From NCBI GenBank assembly GCA_047495785.1, contig JBLDXI010000015.1, positions 4,154,001 to 4,218,000 on the forward strand: DNA of 64,000 nt. Reading direction: 5' to 3'. Position 1 is the first letter of the stretch, and each line of letters starts with the position of its first letter. This DNA comes from Lepidodermella squamata (taxonomy: Eukaryota; Gastrotricha). The notes beneath the pieces were generated by a model, which worked only from the letters and a program-made list of their open reading frames with translations, ran no database searches and was not told the origin of the DNA. Positions 1-11,000 of this stretch are shown piece by piece. The translations under genes were made by a program, and so were the position numbers.

Positions 1-296
1 ATTTTTTAGGTTGTCTTTCCTTCGCCTTGCAAACAACCCAGAATGCCACAATCAAACACTCGCGGAGAAGGGCTGATTTTTTAACCTTCGTCCATGTGTA
101 TTCGTCTATGTTACCCCGAGGTACGGCGGTATGTGCGAATGCTTTTTAAATTGATCATATTTTCATCATCTTCAAAGTAAAGCAACGAAATATAGGTATA
201 TTCTCATGAATTTATCATGGCTTTTAATCCGACAATTTTCAGAAAACATTCTTCCTACAGTTTTCTCTCTCCCTCTCTTTCTCTCTCAAGCACAAA
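1..296. other. Intergenic flank, no gene seen
   Basis: No supported coding region was found. A pyrimidine-rich CT tract lies at about 261-288, just beyond the stop codon of the small secreted-protein gene. Confidence 0.5.
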
Positions 297-699
297 TCAA
301 ACATGGCCACGGGACGTAAATACGTAGACAGCGGTAGTTTTAGGATCCGCAATGTCCGCTAGCTTTGCCGCGCCGCAGTTGCCTAAGACGATTCTGCAGG
401 TGTTGCCGGTTGTTGACCAAGCGAAGAAATAACATTTAAATTTTACGCAATTAACAGAGCAATCGCCGATTGACGACACGCCACGTTGAACGACGGCATT
501 TTTGGTGTTCGGACAGTCTTTCGTGTATCTTTCGAAATAACCCCTAGTATTGAGGAAAACTGCATAAAACAAGAAAATTCTTCAATATATTATGGTTAGA
601 TCTTATAAAAAAATTGTTACGGGGATCATCTACCACGATACCCAGAGCAAGTTGGGCTGTCAGGGCGAACACCAGGGCGATGGCGATTTTTGATAGCAT
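297..699 (-). CDS. Small secreted six-cysteine protein, PAN/Apple-like
   Basis: Two exons on the minus strand, 621-699 and 297-559, are separated by a 61-bp GT-AG intron. Together they close one 113-codon frame. The first exon encodes a typical signal peptide: Met-Leu-Ser-Lys, then a hydrophobic run, then Ala-Leu-Gly. The mature part of about 90 residues has six cysteines. Their spacing (a C-x3-C-x4-C group followed by Tyr-Phe-Phe-Ala-Trp-Ser and two later cysteines) resembles a PAN/Apple module, an extracellular binding fold. The PAN assignment rests on pattern alone. It could be another small cysteine-rich secreted protein. The signal peptide and splice junction are well supported; no function is claimed. 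Confidence 0.6.
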
Positions 700-1290
700 A
701 GCGCGAATTTCAACTTAGGAATAAGTTCAAGAAAGATAAAAATTTAGCAATATATAAATGAAATTACAACTTTCGCAATGGCTTTGAATGAATGATTATT
801 ACAAAATGTGATGGCGCCTCTAGCTTTAGGGTAGATAATTTATCACCTGCTCCAACGGGTGCCTGGCTATTTGTCGATGAGTTTTGGCCGCCGTAACATG
901 TTGGAACAGCTGCATTCCATGTACTTGTCAATTGTTTTGCCCTTTTGATACGGAAAAACATGTTTGGTGCAATTTCGAAATGTTCGCTTTTCGCAACATT
1001 GCATTACAGGAAAAAAATCGCTTGACCTTTCAATATGTTTCCAGTTCAAAATTATTAAAGTATTATTAATTATTATCAAGTTCTCTCTCAAGCATTGCTT
1101 CACTCAAGTTCATGGAGTAAATAGAAAAAATAACGGGCTTCTATTACAGCCTGGGCTACTAACAATTCAATCGTGAAATTTCAAAAAATGAATTGTCGGT
1201 GAATGGTTCATTTTTTATGTTTTTTTAGAACCGACTTGGTACCTCAACCCTGGGCTATACTAATCGATTATTTGCGACTGGGAAGGAACA
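700..1290. other. Intergenic region, no convincing gene
   Basis: Several short overlapping reading frames occur on both strands, without signal peptides, domains or codon bias. From about 1290 the sequence becomes similar to the 5' flank of the receptor gene at 16179, so the right edge marks the start of a duplicated unit. Confidence 0.4.
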
Positions 1291-2833
1291 AGTACGGTAA
1301 GCACGGGATTAAAAGTTTGCTCCTCTCGATCAGAACCGCATGTTGGAAGAGTATTTTATTAAGCGAACTTTAATAACGTAGGTAAATAAACTGAATCATC
1401 TGCAAATAAACCTGAGTGAAAATAAGCGGAAAAACGTAAGCGAAATGCTTGTTCGTGAAGTTGATTTAATTGAAATTGGCCTCAAGATAAATTCAAGCAA
1501 AGCCAGCCATCCGATGTGAATCTACCGCAAAATTCAACAAAGCTTTATGGAGCTTTATTTCAGCTTAATTTCAGCGCTGTTTTACGCGGATTATGCACTT
1601 GGCCGAAACCCAAACTGGAACATTTCAAGGCTTCAAACGCTACTGCAACAACGCCGGGACAAAGACCACATAACGGGGCGCGACCCGCCAAAATTGAATG
1701 AACAGGATGTTATATCGTTGAACTTGACCTTCCGAGCGATGAGTTTCATTTCATTGGATGAGATACACGAAACACTCACTGTTATGCCGGACTTCGAAGT
1801 CAAATGGCAGGACTTGCTCGTCAAATGGGACGATATCAGCGAATTTGATGGTATCGATGAGCTGACTATGAGCCCGCGAAACAACTGGGTGCCTAAACTT
1901 TTACATATGAACAACGCTGAAGACATTTATGCGACGTTGAAGTACGAAAAAGAGCTCGAAACGATACATGTGCTGTCTCATGGGGTCGTCAAATTCTTCC
2001 CACCTGTGCCAGCCATTACAACGGTTTGCCCGCTTGACTTTCTCCACTTTCCTTTCGATGAGCAGACTTGCATCTTCAAATTCGGCTACTTGGATCCATG
2101 TGATGACGTTGAATTCGGCAATGTAGCTATTGTGGTTGGTATTCCGTGGAAGAAAATCGAGTTCACATCGGAAAGCTCACAATGGTACGTGACTGGCAGT
2201 CAGGCGATTCTGACGAAGAAATGCGGTACTTTTGGCGATGCGGCCCAGTTCAGCATCACCCTAAAACGTCGCCCGCTTCAGTTCATCTACATTGCGATAA
2301 TTCCAATGGCTTTTCTCATGATGCTTCAATTAGCCACATTCGGAATTCCGGCGAGTGCCCCGGACCGGTCAGCTTATGCTATCACTTGCCAACTAGCGTT
2401 GGGGGTTCTTCAGACTAACATAGATGGTAAGATGCCAACAACTTCACAGTTGAGCTACATTGCCATAATTTTCACCATTCAACTCGGCATTGCGACTGTA
2501 ATCACGGTTTACACCTCAATTTCCTGCTATTTCTACAACAATTCGATAAAGAATTGTCACAAGCAGGAGCGAAAACTGTATCTGATAAAAGCCCTCAAAA
2601 TCAGCGATGTGACGTGCTTTTCTTTCTGTGCTCTCATCATTACAGTTTCTTCTGCGATTTTCATTGCGAAAATGCGAAGTGGTTGAATATTTTTTTTAAT
2701 ATATATCCACCTGTTTATTCAAATGCATACCGGCGGGAACAGGCGTCCCAAGCGAACGTAGGGTTCTAGCACTTCATTTTAGCTTCAACGTTAGATTCCT
2801 CAAAAAATAATGTGATAATGGGTCTTAGAAACT
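1290..2833 (+). repeat. Duplicated unit, copy 1 (receptor A with flanks)
   Basis: This block and 15960-17465 are similar along their length, including about 250 bp upstream of the start codon and about 145 bp downstream of the stop. Shared flank landmarks include a 'gggattaaa' string upstream and 'gggttctagcacct/ttc' followed by 'attcctcaaaaaataat' downstream. Similarity in non-coding flanks shows that this pair arose by DNA duplication and not by two separate retropositions. Confidence 0.85.
1547..2686 (+). CDS. Cys-loop ligand-gated ion channel subunit A, intronless
   Basis: A 379-residue pentameric ligand-gated ion channel subunit in one exon. It has a signal peptide (residues 1-18), then an extracellular ligand-binding domain with a canonical Cys-loop (two cysteines 13 residues apart around F-P-F-D). 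Four membrane segments follow. M1 starts near the I-Y-I-A-I-I-P motif. At the cytoplasmic end of M2 the sequence is P-D-R, so an Asp precedes the conserved Arg; in the nicotinic family an acidic residue here goes with cation selectivity. The M3-M4 loop is only about 25-30 residues. The aligned loop-B Trp is replaced by Tyr and there is no vicinal cysteine pair, so it is not a classical nicotinic alpha subunit. The ligand is unknown. Near-duplicate of the gene at 16179. Confidence 0.93.
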   Translation: MELYFSLISALFYADYALGRNPNWNISRLQTLLQQRRDKDHITGRDPPKLNEQDVISLNLTFRAMSFISLDEIHETLTVMPDFEVKWQDLLVKWDDISEFDGIDELTMSPRNNWVPKLLHMNNAEDIYATLKYEKELETIHVLSHGVVKFFPPVPAITTVCPLDFLHFPFDEQTCIFKFGYLDPCDDVEFGNVAIVVGIPWKKIEFTSESSQWYVTGSQAILTKKCGTFGDAAQFSITLKRRPLQFIYIAIIPMAFLMMLQLATFGIPASAPDRSAYAITCQLALGVLQTNIDGKMPTTSQLSYIAIIFTIQLGIATVITVYTSISCYFYNNSIKNCHKQERKLYLIKALKISDVTCFSFCALIITVSSAIFIAKMRSG

Positions 2834-3329
2834 TGATACTTTGAAATCAACATTCTAGATTCTAAGCCGTTGTTTGGAGCATTTTTTACTGATTTTCTGA
2901 TAATTCCACAAAACTTTGCAAAGATGACGACATGACTAATAAAATCAAACCCTGATATAGGCTTTTCTAACTTTCAAAGGTTGCTATAAATGGAGTGCCA
3001 TCGTTATTAAAGTTTAAAATTTATTTTAATTATCATTTTAATTCGGAAATAACTTCATCTAATCGGAGTTTGGATTGAAAATTCGAAAGAAGTACGAGCA
3101 ACCAGGATGCAAATAGGCTCTGCCTGAGGCGGGAGCCAACAAAGCTATCGAGATAGTGGCGGCATGTTTGAACACCTGCGAAATTTGTCGATTTTCGCGC
3201 TGTTGTGTAGAAAAATTGGCGGCATTTTTTGTTTTCAGTCAACCATTAAAAAAATAGCTGCAATTTGCATCCATTATGCTTCTTTATTACTGCTTAATAA
3301 GAAAAATCTTTAAAGCCTGAATAATAATA
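2834..3329. other. Intergenic region, nothing recognised
   Basis: This stretch separates the plus-strand receptor A from the convergent minus-strand two-TM gene. A 69-codon open frame at 3033-3242 (minus) has no recognisable features. Confidence 0.4.
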
Positions 3330-3902
3330 TCAATCATTGGGTTTGGACGACCAATGCATATAAACAACTGACAAGACGGTTAGCAGCACCAAAATCGCAA
3401 TTTGCGACACGACGATCGTTAAAATGCCTATCCGTAGCGAAAGCTTGTAATCCCGCCGTCGTTGGCGTTTCACCTGGACAGGTTCAACAGCATTCGGCCG
3501 GCGAAGCGCGAGTCTCAGCGCCCAAATTGACGTGCAAAATAGACCTGAGGCGAAGGAACACACGAGCGCAAGAATGGCGACGGTGACGGCTCGTTTTCGT
3601 AAAAACTGCAACTCGGCGAGTTCGTCGGCGTCGTCCTCTGTCGTCGTCGTCATCGCCGAGTCATTTCGATGAGGTGTCGGGCGATCGATGGTTACGGCGT
3701 CGGCCGGTGATCGGCTAAGCAGCTGCTCGCTATCGTCGTGGTCGTGGTGGTGGTCATTAGGTATGCTTGAGAGGTTGAACAGCTGAGTGCTGATTTCATC
3801 ATCATCAGCGTCCCGTCTCGCGCCAGCGGCGATGCTAACATCGGCGGTGGATGAATTTCGCCCGAGCCTGTTCAACTCAATAGCTGTATTCGCGGCCAAC
3901 AT
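3330..3902 (-). CDS. Two-TM membrane protein with disordered N-terminus
   Basis: 190 codons. The first ~105 residues are polar and low in complexity, rich in Asp, Ser, Thr and His (a D/H stretch near residue 55 and a T/D/E stretch near 85). Two hydrophobic segments follow, at about 108-130 and 153-178, joined by a short basic loop containing R-R-R-D-Y. The C-terminal tail is short. There is no signal peptide. The order (disordered N-terminus, TM, basic loop, TM, short tail) recurs in nine other genes or gene copies in this window and resembles the topology of CD225/dispanin (IFITM-like) proteins, but no diagnostic motif proves that homology. Function unknown. Confidence 0.75.
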   Translation of the reverse strand: MLAANTAIELNRLGRNSSTADVSIAAGARRDADDDEISTQLFNLSSIPNDHHHDHDDSEQLLSRSPADAVTIDRPTPHRNDSAMTTTTEDDADELAELQFLRKRAVTVAILALVCSFASGLFCTSIWALRLALRRPNAVEPVQVKRQRRRDYKLSLRIGILTIVVSQIAILVLLTVLSVVYMHWSSKPND

Positions 3903-4336
3903 TGCAGCAGAGCCGCGCGCATCAACAACAGCAGCACTGGCAAAGCTGCTGATCCAGCATCATCAGCTCCTCTCTTATTGGAGCCGCGAAAATGTATACA
4001 CATCACGCCGATATATCCTGGCTATGTGCGGCTTTTTTCCTCTCCGCTCTCTCTCTCTACGTTTTGGCGGTGCGATGATGGTTGTTTAGATGATCCCGCC
4101 ACGCGCGTAATTGAAAACACCGCGACCAGTGCAGCTAAAGGAGATGGTATTAACAGCGTGTGGCCTTCACCGCCACGATATATAATATACGGCCGGGGCC
4201 AATATATTCGGCCTTAAATATTAGCGCTTTTTTATTCAAGCGTGTTACCCACTTCCGCAAGTTTCATGACGCTGGAATTACAATGAGCGTAAGCGAAATT
4301 TAGAGTTTAATAACAAAAAATCCACCTTAAAATGAT
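3903..4336. other. Upstream region of minus-strand gene, promoter-like AT elements
   Basis: A stretch between two minus-strand genes. It contains TATA-like strings near 4010 and 4180-4195, but none can be assigned firmly. Confidence 0.3.
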
Positions 4337-4978
4337 TTATTGAGCACAATTATTGCCGGTAACAAACACATTAGCTTGAAAAATGTAGTAGTAAAATTCG
4401 CAAACATTTGTCAACGTGATGGTTAACCAGCAAAGTGAGGCGAAAACGATCGCAACTGTTGCTAGGGCTATAGCAGCCAGGTAGTGGCGCCGTGGGCTGC
4501 TGCGTTGTTTCGCTGACGGCCCACGAATCGAATAGACAACGGCCGGGATGGCGCAGAAGAGGAAACCGAGGAATAGAGAGAAAATCGATAAGCCAATCGC
4601 AAGGCGGCGCAATTTTTGAACTTTCGCTTTATCAGCGTCTTCAATCAATTCCTCACGAGCTGATTCGGCGTCGGTTTTGTAACTTTGATCCAAAAGAGGC
4701 GACAAGGCTGTAGATTTATTCAGTTTAACATTGCTAACTGGCGGCTTAGGCAAATCTTCGAGGGCAACGTGTTGCCCGAGGACGGAAGACACTGATCGGC
4801 TGCCGGCGTGGTCGAGTGAATTATTCGACGAGGCAATCGAAATTTTCTTGACAACATGGTACGGAACGATCGGAGAAGCTGAGTAGGACGACGGGGTGTT
4901 AACGTATTGCAAGGACGGTATGCGTTTTTGAGCCACGGGAGGTAGCGGCAAACGTTGAACTGTCGAAAAATCAGCCAT
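4337..4978 (-). CDS. Two-TM membrane protein with disordered N-terminus
   Basis: 213 codons. A polar, proline- and serine-rich N-terminal ~120 residues precedes K-V-Q-K-L-R-R and a first hydrophobic segment (about 128-150). A basic loop with S-P-R-R-H-Y and a second hydrophobic segment (about 165-190) follow, then a tail of about 20 residues with two cysteines. It belongs with the other hairpin proteins of the window by topology; pairwise sequence similarity is weak. It lies head to tail with the preceding minus-strand two-TM gene. Function unknown. Confidence 0.75.
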   Translation of the reverse strand: MADFSTVQRLPLPPVAQKRIPSLQYVNTPSSYSASPIVPYHVVKKISIASSNNSLDHAGSRSVSSVLGQHVALEDLPKPPVSNVKLNKSTALSPLLDQSYKTDAESAREELIEDADKAKVQKLRRLAIGLSIFSLFLGFLFCAIPAVVYSIRGPSAKQRSSPRRHYLAAIALATVAIVFASLCWLTITLTNVCEFYYYIFQANVFVTGNNCAQ

Positions 4979-5435
4979 TTTTAATGAATCAGCTTAAATG
5001 TGAGGTGAATATTAGAGAACTGAAACTGCACTATATCTGATAAGCACCGGTATACCTTATTTCGTTACGCTACGACGATAATGCAAATTTCGATTAAATT
5101 TGCAGGTAAATTTGGATATTATTTATGAGCAGCATCGCCTGGTATGATTGACCTCACATGCGTCGCGGAATTGACCTCATGTGACTATTGCGAGGTCACG
5201 TGAATATATACGGATAATATTCAAATAATTGACACCACCTTATAAAATACGCCTCCAGAAATCTTGTCCAAATTGGTGACCGTGGAAACATAATAAAGCA
5301 TGAAATAATATTGGATTGGAAGCGCATTCTCATTAACTATCATCGCGAATGTCAATCAAATGGTGCGAACAAAGCAGCATTCGAATTTGCCTCTCGCAGC
5401 GCAATACCGAATTGCATCGCTTGATTTCAGATAAA
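4979..5435. other. Divergent intergenic region upstream of receptor B
   Basis: Separates a minus-strand two-TM gene from plus-strand receptor B and probably holds both promoters. A TATA-like 'cttataaaata' lies near 5240. The sequence 'cttgatttcag' ends 5 bp before the receptor B start codon and looks like a 3' splice site. Confidence 0.35.
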
Positions 5436-6698
5436 ATGTCTGTGGAAATCTTCATCGCGTTTCTTTTCTTACAATCAGTCGCCAGTGTTAGTGGCGAAGA
5501 TACCGCGAGTGAAGCGTTCTACAACCAGGAGCAGAAGTTGAAGGACATCATCTATCAGAATTGCAGCTTGAAATCTCAATCGCGGCCAGTTGGCAATTTT
5601 TCGCATGCTTTACATGTTAACGTTTCACTGACAGCGTACGACTTCCGCGAAATAGATGATATCGAGGAAAGTCTATCGCTGATTGTTGAGCTATCGCTGA
5701 GCTGGTGGCATCCATGCGTTTCTTGGACTGATTTGCCGGAATTTCAAAATATCCTTCAGATCGAGGACGATGCGAAAAATTTCTGGCACCCTCGAATTAT
5801 TCATAACAATGCCATACAAGACGTCAACATTATTTCGAGGTTTATTCCTAAATTCAATTTAAAAAAAATTATTTTTATGTAAAATAGATTAACAAAATAC
5901 ACCCCGATTTACGTGAATTCCGATGGACTTTTGACTTGGAAAATTGTTGCAAATTTCCAATCTAACTGCGATTTATAGTAAGATTCCCGATTTCGCAAAT
6001 CGATTTGTAACTTCGATTTTTTTAGTTTAAAACAATTCCCATTTGATACCGAAGTCTGTTCTATCATTATTGAAAGCTATTCTGATACGTCATTTGTTTC
6101 GCTTGACTTGGACGGTCCGGGCATTTACGTCGCGGGGCCGATGGACGATTTCACTGACCTGACTGATATTTGGCTACTAACAGCTGTTAATGCCAGCGAA
6201 AGGACGCTTAGCTATCGAGGCAAGCCAGCGACGTTCGACCAGATTCATTTTACCTTCACGTTCCAGCGTAGGAGCGAGATGTACGTGTATGGGGTATTTA
6301 TCCCTACAATGTCTATGCTGATCCTGCAACTGAGTTCGATATTCATACCGCCCGACAACGGCGACAGGCCGGCTTATTGCATTACCGTTCTCTTGACATT
6401 TGTAATTTTACAAAATTTATACGATGATGCGCTGCCGAATTCCTCTGAGACGCCTTATATTGTCTATCTGATAAGTGGGCAAGTTGTCATTGGCATGGTG
6501 TGTACTTTCTACGTTCTTCTCATGTCACATTTCGCCAAAATACCGCGATATGCCAAAAAATTTAAATTTCCAATCACAGCAAAAAGCTGCATGTCTTTAT
6601 CGGCTGTTCGATTTGCTGATATCATCTTCTTTTTTATCATCACATCGATTTCTCTATCGTTGGTTGTGGTTGTTTTCGTTCTCATGCTAATGCCTTGA
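5436..6698 (+). CDS. Cys-loop ligand-gated ion channel subunit B, three exons
   Basis: Exons 5436-5839, 5888-5977 and 6026-6698 give 388 codons. An in-frame ATG exists upstream at 5349, but the ATG at 5436 begins directly with a signal peptide and follows an acceptor-like sequence, so I chose it. The extracellular domain has an N-terminal helix with the extra cysteine (Q-N-C-S-L), a conserved N-F-S glycosylation sequon, the H-P-C-V-S-W motif, and a Cys-loop whose two cysteines are 13 residues apart after splicing. M2 starts after G-D-R-P, with Asp before the conserved Arg. The M3-M4 loop is short and ends the protein with M4. First three-exon member of the array; ligand unknown. Confidence 0.92.
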
Positions 6699-7057
6699 CC
6701 TCGCCCTTGCTAGCAACCGTTATTGATCATCATTTGTATGATATGTTGTGTGTCTGCCGCACTAAACAAATAGTAGGTCGCTTGCTTTAATGACGTTCAT
6801 TTTAAGGAATTTATTGCTTCTTAACTCTCAATCAGGCTTGCTTTTTTGTAAATACTTGGAAATGTTTCATCGATCCAATTTTCAACGCGGTACATGTAAA
6901 ACAACCCGCCACTGTAATTTTTCCGCGCTAAACACATTTATCGAAAATCAATGGCTTCAATTAAAAGTAACTTGCTTTGACGAATAAAAAGTTCAGTAAA
7001 GCAGCGCAATTCCCAATTTTCAACACATCGGAAACTGTGGCTTTAATTTGTTATAAC
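6699..7057. other. Intergenic region between receptors B and C
   Basis: No gene is seen. A 65-codon frame (6790-6987) has no features and probably lies in the 5' flank of receptor C. Confidence 0.4.
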
Positions 7058-8014
7058 ATGAATCTGCCAGCCATTACCGTGCTGGTTTTGCAAGTTATTT
7101 TGGCTGCCGCCCAATTCAACGGAGTGATAAATCAGGAAAATCTGCTTAAACAAATCCTGTACCCGCAGTGCTTGCTTCAGGAAAATACACGGCCGGTGGC
7201 GAACTTCTCGGACCCTTTAAAAGTTCGCGTTCGAATGCTAGCCTGCGATTTTCGATCGATTAACGATGTCGCAGAAAGCTTCTCGCTACTCATGGACGTC
7301 GTTTTTTCCTGGCAACATTCTTGTGCATCATGGGATAATCTCACCGATTTTCAAAATATCGATAGGATTCAAGATACAGCCAACAAGTTCTGGCTACCTC
7401 ATATCATTCATCGAAATTCAATGGGAGACGTCAACGCCCTATCAGAGTAAGCTACCTTAACAATTTTTCCCAATTCAGACTGTTGATATTTTAGCCTGTC
7501 TCAATATACCCCGATCTATTTGTATAAAAATGGAATTGTTCAATGGCAAATCGTGACAATTATGGAATCGAATTGCGATCTCAAGTAAGGATTTCCTTTT
7601 CAGAAATCTTAGAAATTTTCGTAATTACAATTAGGTTGAAGAAATTCCCGTTTGATGAGCAAATTTGCTCAATAATTCTGGAGAGTTATGCCGATTTATC
7701 GCTGATTGACTTTGAGGTGGATGGAGATGGGCTGTTCACCGAGAGTGATCTCGAGAATTTCGTCAGCCAAAGTGCGATTTGGAGACTTGCAGGCGTGACA
7801 GCTTCTAACGACACCAAAACTTACGTCGGCCTTAAGGGCAGCTACGATAGGCTGTACTTCACATTCAGCTGCGATTGAATATTAAATTTTCTGAGATTTC
7901 TTAATAAAAATAATTGTTGAGGAGTGTGCTCCCAGCTTATTAATTTCACATCTCGTTCGGCTTGGATACGGCATCAACTGTACACTACAACGGACTGTAA
8001 CCAGCATCGCCGAG

Positions 8015-11000
8015 ATGAAGCCGGAATGCCTCCTGCTACTGTCGATGTTTGGCGCTGTGGTTATCCTATGGACTGTCGACTTGTCCTTGGCTGGGTCACT
8101 TCTCGCTTTTGACCTGGCAGGACAGACTAATTCAAATTCGAACTTGGCTGCTTCTACGCCACTCAAGGCGCGTGTGAATCGCGTGCCGTTTGAAACGTGG
8201 TGCCGTGAAATCAACGGTCAAGACGACTATAGTGTGCTCGGACACGACGGCAGGCCAACAGAAACCACGACGCATGAAGGTTTTTCGATCTTTTTTTGTT
8301 ATTTGGCACGCGATCCAAAACGTCAAATTACTCGCATGAGAGGTTTTATTCTGATTTTACTCCTGATTTCGGGGGTTCAGCCAAATCCGGGGCCCCCTGC
8401 TAGACACGAATTACCAGTCACACCAAATCATGAGTTGAGCGATGTAGTTCAGAAATTGAATTATGGGGACGAAAAAATGAAATTCATACACGCGGTTCAT
8501 TTCAATGTGAATGGCTTGACATGTAAACTGGAAAAATCTAGTATTTTCAAATATGAAGCCCTCGCTGAATTCTGCTCAGTGAATAAGCCAGATCTAATCC
8601 TAATATCGGAGACGAAAATTCCGGCGAATTCTACACCGAAATTTGTCGAGGATATGTTTTCAGACTATAGTTGCATTTGGGTTGGACGGGAAAATTCTGG
8701 CGGTGGCGGTGTAGCAATATTAGTCCGCAACAATTTGGTGATCAAAAATTATTGGTCAACCTCATCCACAATCGAGAACATTCACGCTTTAATCGAATCA
8801 CCAAATGGAATGACATTCACAGCATCCGTGATATATCGATCACCAACAGTAATGCCCAAAATTCCAGTCGAAGAACTAGACAGTGTTTTAGTTGATCTTA
8901 CTGCAAAATCGATGCATGTCAATCATCGATTTATAGGCGGAGATTTCAATTGGGACCTTCTCGATATCAAAGTTGACTCAGAATTACGAGACACATTCAA
9001 TACGTTTGATCTGAAACATAGCTTTCCACACTGCATTACTAGGCCAGCCGCTCTTACCATGCTCGACCATTTTTGGACCACTGAAAAGGAAGAAAACATC
9101 ATCTTATCGGGAACAATACATGGGCTTAGCGACCATCACGGGATCTTGTTAGTTATCACGGACCAGGGAACAAAAAGGTTTAAAAACCAAGTCGCAACCG
9201 AATCTAAGTATCGTAACTTGAAAGCTATCAAGGCAGACCAGTTCAATTATGAACTCGGTAAGGCACTAGGAAGTCCTAGCATCGAAACCGGAGATAGCTC
9301 ACAGAATTGCTGGGATAAAATCCAGACAGCGATTATTAAGGTTCTTGATAAACTTGCACCAGAAACAGTTAGAAAATCTACGCACCGCCGCACCAAACAC
9401 CGGCCAACTTTTCACTCACTTAGCAAACAACGAAAGGAACATCGAAAAATCCGGAAATCGCGAAGGGCCAAATGGCGCAGTAAAGTTACTGAGGCAGGGC
9501 GGGATTCCAAAAAAATCTGGAAGGTGGTTAATGAGTTTAGACCTAAGAAATCGTCCAACCACAACGACCCGAAGAATCAGGAATTTTCATTTAGGCATAT
9601 CACGCAAAGGGAACTATGCCTGGCATTCTCAAAAGTGAAAAACAAATCTACGACTGGTCACGATGGTATTCCGGAGTCTATTCTTAAACTAGCTTCTGAT
9701 GTTTTGAAACCTCATTTACTCGTTCTGTTCAATGTAATAATTGACAATAACACAATTCCTGAGCAATGGAAAATCGCAGTGGTTCATCCTCTTCACAAAG
9801 GTGGGTGTAAATCTGACGTAGGTAATTTTAGGCCTATTTCAATACTGTCAGCCATTTCCAGAACTTTTGAACGGTGCATTTCCATGCAAATTAAGGAACA
9901 TATCACCAATATCGAGTTTCTTTCGCCTAGCCAATTTGGTTTCAGACAATATCATTCTACCGACACATGTCTAGCGAAACTCAGTAATGATCTACGTAAG
10001 ACTCATGAACAAAGCAAAATATCGGTAGCTATTGCGATAGACTTGAGCAAGGCTTTTGACTCACTGCATCACCAAGGTGTCTATAACTCCTTAATTAGCG
10101 CAGGTTTCACAGAGAAAGCAGTCGGATTAATTCGCAATTACCTTGAGAACCGAAAACAGTATGTTTCGATAAACAATACCTTTTCAGACCATTTGCCTTT
10201 GCTCTACGGCGTGCCCCAAGGTAGTGTACTGGGGCCGCTACTTTTCACGCTATATATTAATGAGATGGCATCGATTCCCAGATTTGCGAAACTAGTCCAG
10301 TTCGCAGATGATACCACTGTATATCATTCAGGAAAAGATGTTGAAAAGTTACAACAGGAGCTTCAGTACGACATTGATCAATTGAGTGTCTGGCTCGCAG
10401 CGAACAGTCTAATGGTAAACGGGAAAAAATCGCAGATGATTGTTTTGCCAACCGACTACAACACCACTTCCCCACCTAAATTCGAAATCAAAATTGACGG
10501 CTGCTTGATCGGAACAACGTCATCACTCAAAGTCTTGGGGTTTACTCTTGACAATAAATTGGGATTTAAGGAACATTTAAGGGGGGTGAAAAACAAATCA
10601 CGTAGTGGCTTATTCGGACTGAGGATCGCTGCTAAATACCTTGATCGAAAGACTCTCAAACTCATGGCAAATGGCCTAATATTCTGCCACTTAATGTACT
10701 GCGATACAACTCTCTCGCAGCTGGCACCGACCAAGCTCAGCAAACTACAACGTCGCCAAGACCAGGCCGTAAGAATCATTTGCCACGCTCCGATGAACGC
10801 GGACCCTGCACCGCTAAGACAAAAACTCGGATGGCTGGATCTTGACGGAAAACGAAAAGTTCACCTGGCAACACTGATCTGGCGCTGCATTAATGGTGAG
10901 GCCCCGGTAGCCATAGCCAACTTCTTCAAACTTCGAACCGCACCAATGGCTTCTACCCGCAAACAAAACGCCCTCAAAGAACTCTCAAACATCCTAGAGG

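Noticed and set aside
867-1103. 78-codon minus-strand frame with cysteines
   Set aside because: Overlaps two plus-strand frames, has no signal peptide or domain, and lies in an AT-rich spacer; no evidence that it is coding.
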